A stretch of 64,000 bases of DNA from Lentibacillus siamensis (GCF_039522605.1 NZ_BAAADS010000001.1:558001-622000), one strand, 5' to 3'; counted from the stretch's first letter, positions 35,634 to 45,718 are shown. Program-made: numbers and translations. The notes: generated from the sequence alone by a model not told the origin.

Positions 35634-37055
35634 TCATTTTTTAAAGATTTCCTGCTGGTATTTTTTCGGAGACATGCTGTAATGCTTTTTAAATACCCTG
35701 CTGAAATAATTCGGGTCATGATAGCCGAGCATGTAGCATATTTCCTTTAACGAATAGTCATTTTCCATCAGCAAATATTTGGCCTCTTTCATTCGCTTCT
35801 CTGTTACATATTCGACAAATGTATTCCCAAACGCCTTCTTGAATACGTTTGAAAAATAATTCGGGCTTAACCCCACATGTTCTGCCATCTCCTCCAGCGT
35901 AATTCCATCCTTGTAATGTTCGTCAATATAATCCTTTACCTTTTCCATCAATTGATTGGATTGATAATATTCCTGAAACGTCAGACAGCAAAGCGTAATG
36001 AACTGCTGCCATGATTCGTCTGATTTCAATTCCGTAATCGACGAATCCGGCAGTGAAAGATGATGTTCCTCCATTAATTGCTTCACATTAAAATACAGTT
36101 CTTCAAGATCATCCGGGGAAAATAACTCCCGGTTCTCCGTAAAACACCGTGCAGATTCATGCTCATTGCCTTTTTCCATTTCATCCAGAAGCTGAACAAT
36201 GACATCCATTCGATTATCCTTTTCCTCCGTAACCTCAACGAAGCCATATTTTCGGTTATGTTGCCTTGTCAGCTGATACATAGCAGTAAGCGCCTCATGG
36301 TAAGATTTCGAAAGGCTTTCCATCGTTGAATAGGCATAACCTAATCCAAGAAAACAATCACCGAATTCCAATTGAATCTTGCGTGCCTGCATCAATATTT
36401 CCGACTTGTTTAACGCTGAACTTGCCAAAACACAACACGTAACCCTCCCATCAGCGGGGTTCACAATAAACGGGTGTTCAATATGCTTGTCCAGTTTCGT
36501 TCGCACGTCAGCCTCATCAACAGGGTCACCCTGTTGAAGCACCAGAAAATAACCGCATTGAAACGTCGGAAAGTATTCCTTCAACAGATGATATCCCTCT
36601 TTATCAAAGGACTGGTGCTGCATCAATTTGGAAATAAACCTTTCTTCAATCAGACTTCTTTTTTCGGCCATTTCCTTTGCCTCATACGCAAGTTCTTTTT
36701 TCACCCGTAAAATCGACGCGACAATTTCCGTCTTTTTACCCGGCTTTAAAATATATTCTTTCACCCCGTAATGCATCGCCTGTTTTGCAAAATCAAACGA
36801 ATCATAGGCAGATACTAAGATAAACTTAATGGACGGCAGGGTGTTCTGTATCTTTTCAATTGCCTCCAGCCCATTAATTCCAGGCATTTTAATATCCATA
36901 AAAATAATATCAGGCTCAAAAATTGCTGCCTGCTCAATCGCTTCTCTGCCATTCGCCGCCTCACTGATTTCTTCCAGCTCATTAAAGTTATCTTCCAGAA
37001 ATTTACGCATTGCTTTACGTTCCAGCAATTCATCCTCAGCAATCAGAATCTTCAT
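35634..37055 (-). CDS. AraC-type response regulator (YesN-like)
   Basis: A 473-residue regulator with an N-terminal receiver (acidic ED at 7-8, phosphoacceptor Asp in IIFMDIKMPG at about 54, Lys in LKPGKK) and a C-terminal AraC double HTH (ITLEEMAEHVGLSPNYFSNV and SLKEICYMLGYHDPNYFSRV). Its gene overlaps the kinase gene by four bases. It probably activates the ABC operon transcribed just downstream. Confidence 0.9.
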   Translation of the reverse strand: MKILIAEDELLERKAMRKFLEDNFNELEEISEAANGREAIEQAAIFEPDIIFMDIKMPGINGLEAIEKIQNTLPSIKFILVSAYDSFDFAKQAMHYGVKEYILKPGKKTEIVASILRVKKELAYEAKEMAEKRSLIEERFISKLMQHQSFDKEGYHLLKEYFPTFQCGYFLVLQQGDPVDEADVRTKLDKHIEHPFIVNPADGRVTCCVLASSALNKSEILMQARKIQLEFGDCFLGLGYAYSTMESLSKSYHEALTAMYQLTRQHNRKYGFVEVTEEKDNRMDVIVQLLDEMEKGNEHESARCFTENRELFSPDDLEELYFNVKQLMEEHHLSLPDSSITELKSDESWQQFITLCCLTFQEYYQSNQLMEKVKDYIDEHYKDGITLEEMAEHVGLSPNYFSNVFKKAFGNTFVEYVTEKRMKEAKYLLMENDYSLKEICYMLGYHDPNYFSRVFKKHYSMSPKKYQQEIFKK

Positions 37056-38479
37056 TTCCAGCCCTCCATCTCCATTGGCAGCAACAGCCTGATTACGGTT
37101 CCACGACCCGGTTCCGATTCCATTTCGATAATATGGTCTGTCTGGTAAAACAACTGCAGTCTTCTAATCACGTTAGCCAGTCCAATGCCGGTGGAATGGC
37201 CAATATGATCCTCTTGCTTCGTCAGCGAAATGATTTGATCTATTTTGTCCTCATCCATCCCAGCACCATCATCGCGAATTTCCACAACAACAGTTGCTTC
37301 TCTTTGAAAAATAACAAGCGAAATTGTACCGCCTTCCTCTTGTTCCTCAATTCCATGAATGAAGGCATTTTCAACCAATGGCTGTAATGTCAACTGGGGT
37401 ATTTCAATGTCAAGACAAGATTCGTCCACTTCTAGTTGGAACGTGACCCGTTCAGAAAACCGTACTTGTTGGATATGAAAATAATCTTGCACAATTTTCA
37501 CCTCATTTTTCAGTGAAATGCTACGGTCAATTTCGCCAAGACTGTGCCGCAATAGTGCTGCAGCTGAATCTATTAAACCGGAAGTGGATTTGGCATCCTC
37601 CAAATAGGCCATTTTCGAAATGGTGTTCAACGTATTAAACAGAAAATGCGGGTTCACCTGATTCTGCAGGTGTTTAAGTTCCATTTCCTTTACAAGGCGA
37701 TCAAGCTCTGACTGATCCTGCACTTCTTCAAACAGTTGATGAATATTGGAACGCATCTGGTTGAACGTATCACCAAGCAGCCGCAGCTCATCATTTGTTC
37801 GTATACTCACCGGCTCACCCTGCAGTTCACCTCTGGAGACTTCCTCCGCCGCTGCAGAAAGCTTCCCCAATGGCCGGGTAATTCCTTTTGAAAACCACAT
37901 GGCAAAAAAGATTGCGAGCATAATCGTTGTCAGGAACAGAAATAAAATAAACAACAGGAAGTTTTGATTGCGTAACTGCAAATCTTCATAAAAAGACTGA
38001 TAGGCAGTCAACTCCAACTTAATAATTTCCAGCGTTGATTCTGCAATATAGTCCGAAGCGTGTCCTGCTTCTTCCAGGTGATTCATGTACTGTTCCGTAT
38101 CATCCCGTAATACAAACCCAACTGTCAGATCGGTTTCATGGATAAATGTCTCAATCAAATTTATGTAATTTTTCATTTCAATCGTGTCGATATAGTAAAA
38201 GGATTCGGTCAGCTGATCAATATTATCCTCCAGCTTCGATTTTGTTTGAAAATAAGCCTTGGAATGTTGGGAGTTTGGTTCATTCACAAATGATTTTGTC
38301 GTTGAATAGAGTTCAGATGCATGGTTTGATAGTTTATTCAACAGCAAAAAACGCTGAAAACTATCATTATATGTATTGGTTAACGCAGTGGAGCTGACAA
38401 AAATGGAAACAGCAGTTATCTGAAATAGAAAAATAAACACAAAAAAGTAAACAATCAACTTGCCTCGTATTGTTCTCAT
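37052..38479 (-). CDS. YesM-like sensor histidine kinase
   Basis: A 475-residue membrane kinase. A first membrane segment (about 10-30) and a second (about 173-195) enclose an extracytoplasmic sensor helix bundle. HAMP follows, then the His-kinase domain with phosphorylated His in NPHFLFNTLNTISKM and ATP motifs VENAFIHGIE and DDGAGMD. Four-base overlaps link it to genes on both sides. The partner binding protein upstream probably presents the sugar signal. Confidence 0.9.
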   Translation of the reverse strand: MRTIRGKLIVYFFVFIFLFQITAVSIFVSSTALTNTYNDSFQRFLLLNKLSNHASELYSTTKSFVNEPNSQHSKAYFQTKSKLEDNIDQLTESFYYIDTIEMKNYINLIETFIHETDLTVGFVLRDDTEQYMNHLEEAGHASDYIAESTLEIIKLELTAYQSFYEDLQLRNQNFLLFILFLFLTTIMLAIFFAMWFSKGITRPLGKLSAAAEEVSRGELQGEPVSIRTNDELRLLGDTFNQMRSNIHQLFEEVQDQSELDRLVKEMELKHLQNQVNPHFLFNTLNTISKMAYLEDAKSTSGLIDSAAALLRHSLGEIDRSISLKNEVKIVQDYFHIQQVRFSERVTFQLEVDESCLDIEIPQLTLQPLVENAFIHGIEEQEEGGTISLVIFQREATVVVEIRDDGAGMDEDKIDQIISLTKQEDHIGHSTGIGLANVIRRLQLFYQTDHIIEMESEPGRGTVIRLLLPMEMEGWK

Positions 38480-39465
38480 TTTGACTCACCATCATTTTTT
38501 ATAGAATGTAAGTCCTCTTTTTCAATCACTTTCGTACCCGTGAACATCTCGTTATCAAGCAGATCATGTTTCTGCAGCTCCATTAAAACGTTTACCGCCT
38601 TCGTTCCCATCTTCCTGGGATATTGAGCGATCGTGGCATCAATTTTTCCTTCCCGAATTAATTTGCGTGTTTCCGGCATGAGATCAAAGGAAATGATGGT
38701 GACGTTTTTTTCCGGCGCGATCTCCTGTACCCCCTCCACAATGCCAATTCCATCCAGTGCACTCATCCCCACAAAGGCAGTGATGGATGGATTTTCTTTC
38801 AACAGGGAATATGCCGCCTGCGCAGCACCAATGGATGTAATATTGGATTCATTCATTGCGGCAATATGGATACGGGGAACATCTTTGATTGCCTGTTTAA
38901 AACCTTCCAATCGCCTTTTCTGGTTAATGGCATCAAATCTTCCCATGACAATGCCAACATACTGCTCCCCAGTCGTATGTTGGATAACAGCTTTACCAGC
39001 TAACTTTCCCGCCCGATAATTGTCTGTTCCAACATATGCCTTACGCTCACTGCCCGGGACATCCGTATCCACTGTAATAATCGGTATTTCCCGTTCCACA
39101 CCTTTATGAACAAGGTCGACAAACCGCTCGCCTTCAACACCTTGAACGATGATCCCGTCCACCTTAGCCGATATCATCCGGTCCAGAAGTTTTAGCAGTT
39201 TATCATTATCCGCCCTTGTCGGTGCAAGATACTCCAGGTAAATATCATGTTTAGAAGCAGCCTTTTCAGCGCCCTTCTCAATTAAACGCCAGTACGCGTT
39301 ATCCGCCTCTTCAGCTATCAATGCAAAATGATAAGTATAATTTTCCGATTCCACCTTTTTCGTTTCAATAAAAAACGTTTTATAGCCATAAATAATCATA
39401 CCTATAAAACTTATACAAAAAATAACCCCGCATAATGTATACAGAAACAATCTGGAATTGCTCAT
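38476..39465 (-). CDS. Membrane-anchored sugar-binding sensor protein (RbsB-like)
   Basis: A 329-residue periplasmic-binding-protein-like protein with an uncleaved N-terminal membrane helix (about 6-26) rather than a lipobox. EEADNAYWRLIEKGAEKAA, VDGIIVQG, TVDTDVPGSERKAYVGTDNY and ISFDLMPETR are typical of the RbsB/LacI-type fold. Its gene leads a three-gene operon with a kinase and a response regulator and has no transporter of its own class. This is the arrangement of three-component sugar sensors such as the XylFII-LytS type. It probably senses an extracellular sugar for the YesM-like kinase. Confidence 0.85.
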   Translation of the reverse strand: MSNSRLFLYTLCGVIFCISFIGMIIYGYKTFFIETKKVESENYTYHFALIAEEADNAYWRLIEKGAEKAASKHDIYLEYLAPTRADNDKLLKLLDRMISAKVDGIIVQGVEGERFVDLVHKGVEREIPIITVDTDVPGSERKAYVGTDNYRAGKLAGKAVIQHTTGEQYVGIVMGRFDAINQKRRLEGFKQAIKDVPRIHIAAMNESNITSIGAAQAAYSLLKENPSITAFVGMSALDGIGIVEGVQEIAPEKNVTIISFDLMPETRKLIREGKIDATIAQYPRKMGTKAVNVLMELQKHDLLDNEMFTGTKVIEKEDLHSIKNDGESK

Positions 39466-39664
39466 TATTTAATCCCCCACATACGGAACAGACCTAAAGT
39501 GTAATATACAGTTTACCATGATATCGCTTTCGTGAGGAGAGGGTTAGGAATTATCTGTCTTCGTTTTTAAACAAACAGCTGCTTGCAACAACCAACACAC
39601 CACCATCAATCATTTGTCCTACACCCCATTCTCCGCTATCATAATAGACGGATGGTGGAATAAC

Positions 39665-41596
39665 ATGAACAAACGACAACAAACATTAATGCAATTATTA
39701 CTGGCAAGCCCGGGCGAGCCAATCAGGATTCAAGCATTGACTTCTAAATTGAATTGTTCCGAAAAGACGGTGCGCAATGATTTAAAGCAATTGGATGTTC
39801 TTTTAAAAAAATATCCATCTGCTGAAATTAGCCGGAAACCTGGGATTGGTGTTGGCTTGATAATCGACAAAGAAGATCTCGATGAGCTAATGAAACACAT
39901 GTACCAAACAGAAACTGCCGGCACATCCGAAAACGAACAAGTCCTGCTGATTGCCTATCAATTGCTGGTCAGTGAAAAACCGGAAACATTATCCGCACTT
40001 TCCGAAGCATTGTATACCAACAAAATGACTGTCCGGAATCACCTGAACACGATTGCCCGCTGGCTCCAACAGTACGACCTGAAACTTGTGTCCAAACAGC
40101 GTATCGGCAATCATATCGAGGGAAGTGAATTGAATAAACGGAATGCGCTTGCTCATCTGACTGAATTAATTTCCGCCAAGGTCACTGCACCGGATCGAAA
40201 CCATGTATTGCAACTTTTCCCCGCCCATGAAATTGGTACTGTTCGAAAAGCGCTGAAGGATTTGCAAAACATCTTTTCCTTACACTTGACACAAGGGGAA
40301 ACGGAGAGCTTACTTATCCATGCGCTGGTTATGGTGCAGCGAACGAGAAATCGTTCACAGTTGACAATGGATAATTCAACCATAAAGCGGGGGATGGATT
40401 CAGAATCTTCCCGGTTAACGGAGTGGTTGTTAAAACGGCTTGGGGATACGCTCCGAATCACCTTCTCGAATAATGAACATATTTATTTTACCTGGCATTT
40501 ACAAAGCTGCCAGCACATGAATCGTACGGAAAACACAGCGGAAACGAAACAAATCATGGAAATGGTCAGGCATCTGACAACACAAATGCAACTGATGGTG
40601 ATGAAGGATTTTTCAAGCGACGACATCTTATTGAAAGGGCTCTACACACATTTAGAGTCAACGTTCAACCGGATCCGCCATGGTCTGGTAATTTCGAATC
40701 CCATGTTAACAGACATCAAGCAGACGTATCCATACATGTTCAGCATGGTGGTCTTTGCATTGGAAGAAGTTAATAAATCATATGATTTAAATATCCCGGA
40801 AGATGAGGCCGCTTACCTGGTATTGCATTTCCAGGCAGCAGTCGAGCGAATGCGAAAGGAAACAGTCGCCGCGAAGCACGCTATTCTTGTCTGTGAATTT
40901 GGGATCGGCATGTCCCATCTGCTGCAGGCAAAACTTGAGCAAACCTATCAGAACATTGAAATCGAAGCATGCCTGAATAAGGCCGAAACAAACGCTTATC
41001 TTGTCAAAAACAAACCGGATTTTGTGATTGCTACAACGGATTTGCCGAATTCCATGGTTCCGGTCATTCAGATTTCCCCATTGTTAAAAGAAAAGGACAA
41101 ACGACAGTTGAACCGTTTTTTGCAATCGATGGACGATGAAACAGTTACGGAGCAACATGCACTCACAGCGATTGAACAGCTGCTGGATGAAGAAGCGATT
41201 TACATTAACGTTGATTTGGAACACCGGTTTGAAATTGTCGAACTGCTTGCCCACAACCTCTATGACAAAGGATATGTCAACAAATCATTCATCCACAGTT
41301 CGCTTGTCAGGGAAAGGTCAGCTTCAACTGAAATTGGCGGTGGTATTGCCATTCCCCACGCCAACCCGGAATCAGTAAAGCAATCCGTCATATCGATTGC
41401 TATCCTAAAGGAGCCGATTGAATGGGGCGAGCAGTTCGTGTCCATTGTGTTTCTCCTTGCCATATCCAAAACAGATCAGCACAAAGCCAGATCGCTCATG
41501 CAGACAATTGCCTCCATCAGCCAAAAACCGGATATCATTCAGCAGTTAAAACAGGTTGAAAACGCCACGGATGTCCTGGCTATTTTTGATAAATAA
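39665..41596 (+). CDS. manR: PRD-domain mannose regulator (ManR-like)
   Basis: A 643-residue BglG/MtlR-class activator. N-terminal HTH (KLNCSEKTVRNDLKQLD), two PRDs, an EIIB-like domain with AILVCEFGIGMSHLL and a C-terminal EIIA domain with GGGIAIPHANPE. ATG 39665 follows GGATGGTGG; the frame upstream to 39614 is probably not translated. B. subtilis ManR is of the same size and also lies directly before manP. It should activate manP and be inactivated through its EII modules when mannose is absent. Confidence 0.85.
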   Translation: MNKRQQTLMQLLLASPGEPIRIQALTSKLNCSEKTVRNDLKQLDVLLKKYPSAEISRKPGIGVGLIIDKEDLDELMKHMYQTETAGTSENEQVLLIAYQLLVSEKPETLSALSEALYTNKMTVRNHLNTIARWLQQYDLKLVSKQRIGNHIEGSELNKRNALAHLTELISAKVTAPDRNHVLQLFPAHEIGTVRKALKDLQNIFSLHLTQGETESLLIHALVMVQRTRNRSQLTMDNSTIKRGMDSESSRLTEWLLKRLGDTLRITFSNNEHIYFTWHLQSCQHMNRTENTAETKQIMEMVRHLTTQMQLMVMKDFSSDDILLKGLYTHLESTFNRIRHGLVISNPMLTDIKQTYPYMFSMVVFALEEVNKSYDLNIPEDEAAYLVLHFQAAVERMRKETVAAKHAILVCEFGIGMSHLLQAKLEQTYQNIEIEACLNKAETNAYLVKNKPDFVIATTDLPNSMVPVIQISPLLKEKDKRQLNRFLQSMDDETVTEQHALTAIEQLLDEEAIYINVDLEHRFEIVELLAHNLYDKGYVNKSFIHSSLVRERSASTEIGGGIAIPHANPESVKQSVISIAILKEPIEWGEQFVSIVFLLAISKTDQHKARSLMQTIASISQKPDIIQQLKQVENATDVLAIFDK

Positions 41597-41632
41597 TTCA
41601 TTTTTACCAATCGTTCCGGTAAAAATGAATTA
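41594..41632 (+). terminator. Terminator after manR
   Basis: TAATTCATTTTTACC pairs with GGTAAAAATGAATTA, followed by seven T residues. It implies that manP has its own promoter or is reached by read-through. Confidence 0.85.
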
Positions 41633-41691
41633 TTTTTTTGCTAAAAATCGGGATTATAATAGAAGAAAATCAATCATAGGAGGAATAAACG

Positions 41692-43710
41692 ATGCGTATT
41701 TTAGCTGTAACCGCTTGCCCGGTCGGCATCGCCCATACGTATATGGCAGCAGAGAACCTGCAACAAGCCGCCGAAGAAATGGGCATCGACATAAAAGTTG
41801 AAACGCAAGGCTCGATCGGCGCTGAAAATGAACTGACCGAACAGGACATTGAAGACGCGGACGGCATCATTATTGCAAGCGATAAAGATATTTCGAAAGA
41901 GCGTTTTGCCGGCAAAAAACTACTCGTTGTCGGTGTGCAGGAAGGTATCCGCAATCCGAAACAACTGATTGAAAAAGTTCACAGCGGCGATGTGCCTGTT
42001 CACCAGGGTGATTTGAAATCAACTGAACAAGTTAAAAAAGAAAAGAAAAAGAATGAAAACCAAATTTATCGCCATTTGATGAATGGTGTCTCCTACATGA
42101 TTCCATTTATCGTTGTCGGAGGGCTGTTAATCGCGATATCACTGGCTCTCGGAGGAAATCAGACAGAAGGCGGCATCGTCATCCCGGATGATTCATTCTG
42201 GAAACATATTGAAGCAATTGGAGCAGCTTCATTCAGTTTTATGGTGCCAATTTTAGCCGGCTTCATTGCAGTAAGTATAGCAGATCGTCCCGGATTGGTT
42301 CCTGGTATGGTCGGCGGCTATATTGCAGCGAATGGAAGTTTTTATGGAAGTGAAGCAGGTGCAGGCTTTATCGGCGGAATTATCGCTGGATTTCTGGCCG
42401 GTTATATTGCACTCGCTATTAAAAAAGTGAAAGTGCCAAAATCGGTACAGCCTGTTATGCCGATTATTTTCATTCCGATTATTGCAACCTTGATTGTCGG
42501 CGCACTCCTGATATTTGTCATCGGAGCACCAGTTGCCAGTATATTTGAAGGACTGACAGGCTGGCTGGAAGGAATGCAGGGAGCAAGTTCGATTATGCTG
42601 GCATTAATTCTGGGAGCAATGATTGCCGTTGATATGGGTGGACCATTTAACAAGGTGGCCTTCCTGTTTGGAGCGGCCATGATTGCAGAAGGCAACTATC
42701 AAATCATGGGAGCAATTGCAGCGGCTATCTGTATTCCGCCGCTCGGGTTGGGGCTTGCTACTTTCATGAACAAACGTAAATTCAACCCAGCAGAAAAAGA
42801 AACCGGAAAAGCTTCATTTACCATGGGATTATTTGGTATTACAGAAGGAGCAATACCATTTGCTGCCCAGGATCCATTGCGTGTCATCCCAAGCATTATG
42901 GTCGGTTCCATGACAGGTTCAGTCATTGCCATGCTTGGCGGTGTCGGGGATCATGTTGCCCATGGCGGACCAATTGTTGCCGTACTGGGTGCTATTGACA
43001 ATGTCCTGATGTTCTTTGTCGCAGCAGCTGTTGGTGCTATCGTCACCGCATTCCTTGTCAATTTCCTGAAAAAAGATGTAATCCCAGTTCCAAGCGCGGC
43101 AAAGGGGGATGAAGAAAGTATTGCTGTGAATGATGAGGGAAATGCAGCAGCAGAACCTGGTCATCCGACAGATAACACTGTGGCAAAAGAACCGGACGCT
43201 GGTAAAAACAAACAGGAAGAAAAAGCAGTGAATGACCAAAAAGAAATCACCATTACAAAATTGACGGATATCCTGACGAAAGACTTAATCAACACTACGT
43301 TAACAAGCAAAACACAAGACGAAGCAATCGATGAACTAACCGCCATGCTCGATGCACAAGGGATTATTTCATCCAATGAAATATTCAAACAAGCAATCTA
43401 TGCACGCGAAAACGAAAGCACAACCGGCCTCGGCATGAGCATCGCCATTCCGCATGCAAAATCGAAAGCCGTAGAAACCCCTGCCGTTGCATTCGGCATC
43501 AGCTCAGAAGGCATTGATTGGAACAGCATGGACGGAAGTAAGGCAAAACTGATTTTCATGATTGCCGTTCCCGAAGAAAGAGCAGCAGACGATCATCTAA
43601 AAATACTGCAGATGTTGTCCCGAAAATTAATGGACGAATCCTATCGTGAAGAACTGCTTAATGTAACGACAAAAGGGGAAGCCTATAAATTGCTGGAAAG
43701 TGTTGAATAA
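41692..43710 (+). CDS. manP: PTS mannose EIIBCA (ManP-like)
   Basis: A 672-residue fused permease of the fructose family. Order: EIIB (1-100, phosphocysteine Cys9 in TACPVGIAHTYMAAE), EIIC with about eight to ten membrane segments (120-465; DMGGPFNKVAF, FGITEGAIPFA), a charged linker rich in Glu, Lys and Asn, then EIIA (525-672, phosphohistidine in MSIAIPHAKS). The B-C-A order matches B. subtilis ManP. AGGAGGAA precedes the ATG. It delivers mannose 6-phosphate, which ManA at 31169 can use; fructose is the alternative substrate. Confidence 0.85.
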   Translation: MRILAVTACPVGIAHTYMAAENLQQAAEEMGIDIKVETQGSIGAENELTEQDIEDADGIIIASDKDISKERFAGKKLLVVGVQEGIRNPKQLIEKVHSGDVPVHQGDLKSTEQVKKEKKKNENQIYRHLMNGVSYMIPFIVVGGLLIAISLALGGNQTEGGIVIPDDSFWKHIEAIGAASFSFMVPILAGFIAVSIADRPGLVPGMVGGYIAANGSFYGSEAGAGFIGGIIAGFLAGYIALAIKKVKVPKSVQPVMPIIFIPIIATLIVGALLIFVIGAPVASIFEGLTGWLEGMQGASSIMLALILGAMIAVDMGGPFNKVAFLFGAAMIAEGNYQIMGAIAAAICIPPLGLGLATFMNKRKFNPAEKETGKASFTMGLFGITEGAIPFAAQDPLRVIPSIMVGSMTGSVIAMLGGVGDHVAHGGPIVAVLGAIDNVLMFFVAAAVGAIVTAFLVNFLKKDVIPVPSAAKGDEESIAVNDEGNAAAEPGHPTDNTVAKEPDAGKNKQEEKAVNDQKEITITKLTDILTKDLINTTLTSKTQDEAIDELTAMLDAQGIISSNEIFKQAIYARENESTTGLGMSIAIPHAKSKAVETPAVAFGISSEGIDWNSMDGSKAKLIFMIAVPEERAADDHLKILQMLSRKLMDESYREELLNVTTKGEAYKLLESVE

Positions 43711-43712
43711 AT

Positions 43713-43752
43713 TAGAAACTCCCGGATTACGAGAATAATTCGGGAGTTTCTA
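43713..43752 (+). terminator. Terminator after manP
   Basis: TAGAAACTCCCG pairs with CGGGAGTTTCTA, two bases after the manP stop codon, followed by TATTTG. Confidence 0.7.
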
Positions 43753-43923
43753 TATTTGTGGTGTTCCCCTAATATTGTTTTCAAATTGGGCTATCTGGAT
43801 TAGTAAAAGCTCCTTCTCATAACTACTATCGTTACAACCCTTCATTAGGGGAGTATAAACTATTATTTTTCTGTTCCGACATAATTTGACAAATTTTGAG
43901 GAGTGACATGCACCCAGAATCAT

Positions 43924-44082
43924 GGGTCGCTCGATTTTCACTCTGGGTCGCTCGATTTTCACTCTGGGTCGCTCGATTTTCACTCTGGGTCGCTCGATTT
44001 TCACTCTGGGTCGCTCGATTTTCACTCTGGGTCGCTCGATTTTCACTCTGGGTCGCTCGATTTTCACTCTGGGTCGCTCGAT
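43924..44082. repeat. Perfect 21-bp tandem array
   Basis: Seven identical copies of a 21-bp unit beginning GGGTCGCTCGATTTTCACTC, plus a 12-base partial eighth unit that runs into the 31-bp palindrome. Because 21 is divisible by three, all frames stay open, giving spurious ORFs on both strands. No start signal supports translation. It lies between the convergent manP and sulfatase genes. Confidence 0.92.
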
Positions 44083-44110
44083 GGACGAAGGGCCCGGCCC
44101 TTCGTCCATC
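44080..44110. repeat. 31-bp palindrome, copy 2
   Basis: Left arm GATGGACGAAGGG, right arm CCCTTCGTCCATC. It differs from the copy at 2308 by an A-T to G-C pair swap in the stem and one central change, so base pairing is kept. It may end sulfatase transcription. Confidence 0.75.
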
Positions 44111-44164
44111 TTCTTAGTACCCAATATAACAACTCAATCCCAGATCCATGCTTTATCCAAAACC

Positions 44165-45718
44165 TTAATCCGACCACCAATCCACATTCGTCCGCTTCGC
44201 CCAGTCCTCCCATTCATTCCGCAATTCATCAACCAATTTGGGAAAATCGGCGGCAATGTTGAATAACTCTGTACGATCGGTGTCCATATCGTAAAGCTCC
44301 CAATCCCGCTCCTTTATTTTAACGAGCTTCCATTTGTCCCGGCGTATGGCACAATGTCCTTCGTGTTCGAAGCATAATGTTCGTGATTGCGGTGGATCAC
44401 CCTGAAATGCACCTCCTAAACTTGTCCCCTCCATAGGAAGAATCTCATTTCCTTGAAATTCGTCTGGATAGGATACACCTGCTATATCAACGAAGGTCGC
44501 CATAAAATCAATAAAATGCCCAGGGCGATGATCAATTTGGCCCTTTCTCTTCATCTCTTCCGGCCAGTGTACAATCAGGGGCGTACTGATTCCTCCTTCA
44601 TGGCCGTAGTGCTTATACATTCGAAGCGGGGTGCTGCAGGCATTCGCCCATCCCGATCCGTAACTGTGATAAGAGTCCGGTCCCCCCATACGGTCAAGGT
44701 CTTCTTTTCGATGTAAAAAATTTGAGGTCGTAATCCAGTCATCAAATCCCCACGGATCCCATTCCGCACAAGCACCATTATCGGAGCAAAACAGAATAAG
44801 GGTATCGTCCAGTTCATCACGCTCCCGAAGATTTTCAATTACACGGCCAATGTTTTGATCCATCCGGTCCACCATCGCCGCATAAATCGCCATACGTCGC
44901 ACCAAATCCTTTTGACGATCCGGGTCAATGGTTTCCCATGCAGGATTAGTCCCTTGAATGTCGCGATCGCGATCCCAGTATTCCGCTCGCGGAGAAAGCG
45001 GCATTTGTTCATCCACCAACTGTAATTCTTTCATTCGAGCCAAACGCTCTTCACGAATTTGGTCCCATCCTCTTTCATAGTACTTTTCATATTTGGCAAT
45101 TTCCTCTTTCGGTGCCTGCAAAGGAAAATGCGGGGCATTATAGGAAAGATAGAGAAAATATGGATTGTCATCGCCGCGTGACTCCTCAATAAAGTCCAGT
45201 GCATGATCTGTAATTGCATCCGTTGCGTAAAATTCGCCATCTGAATAATTTCTTTTAGGACGATCCTCTGGTAGGCGAACATAATTTTTCTCGTCCCAAA
45301 AACTCCCAAATCCACCAAGCATTCCATAAAAATCATCAAACCCGCGGTCAATCGGGCCACGTTTCCCCACGTGCCATTTGCCCGCCAAATACGTATGGTA
45401 CCCCCCATTGCCCAGAACTTCTGCCAGCGTGACGGATTCGTCTTTCAAATAACCACGGTAGCCGGGATGTTCCTTATCCTCTGTCATTTCCCCGACACCG
45501 GCTTGATGCGGATAAACCCCCGTCAACAGGGAAGCACGGCTCGGGCAGCAGCGGGCGGAGTTATAAAATTGTGTGAACCGAAGCCCTTCTACCCCGAGTT
45601 TATCAAGATTTGGGGTATTGATTTCACTTCCATAACAACCAAGGTCGGAAAATCCAAGATCATCCGCTAAAATCAAAATAATATTCGGCTTGTCAACTTT
45701 TTTATTGTTTTGTGTCAA
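44165..45718 (-). CDS. Type I (formylglycine) sulfatase, cytoplasmic
   Basis: A 517-residue arylsulfatase-family enzyme that removes sulfate esters. Asp19-Asp20 (LADDLG) bind calcium. Cys57 in CCPSRASLLTG fits the CxPSRxxxxTG signature and must be converted to formylglycine. GKWHVGKRG supplies the Lys/His pair. There is no signal peptide, so it should act in the cytoplasm on imported sugars. The TTG start at 45718 has AAAGGGGA eight bases upstream. The converting enzyme is encoded nearby at 55558. It is the last gene of the glycan operon. Confidence 0.9.
   Translation of the reverse strand: MTQNNKKVDKPNIILILADDLGFSDLGCYGSEINTPNLDKLGVEGLRFTQFYNSARCCPSRASLLTGVYPHQAGVGEMTEDKEHPGYRGYLKDESVTLAEVLGNGGYHTYLAGKWHVGKRGPIDRGFDDFYGMLGGFGSFWDEKNYVRLPEDRPKRNYSDGEFYATDAITDHALDFIEESRGDDNPYFLYLSYNAPHFPLQAPKEEIAKYEKYYERGWDQIREERLARMKELQLVDEQMPLSPRAEYWDRDRDIQGTNPAWETIDPDRQKDLVRRMAIYAAMVDRMDQNIGRVIENLRERDELDDTLILFCSDNGACAEWDPWGFDDWITTSNFLHRKEDLDRMGGPDSYHSYGSGWANACSTPLRMYKHYGHEGGISTPLIVHWPEEMKRKGQIDHRPGHFIDFMATFVDIAGVSYPDEFQGNEILPMEGTSLGGAFQGDPPQSRTLCFEHEGHCAIRRDKWKLVKIKERDWELYDMDTDRTELFNIAADFPKLVDELRNEWEDWAKRTNVDWWSD

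Noticed and set aside
43750..44266. Several repeat-rich reading frames on both strands
   Set aside because: All are products of the 21-bp array, whose length keeps every frame open. They give simple repeats such as RVKIERP and lack start signals.
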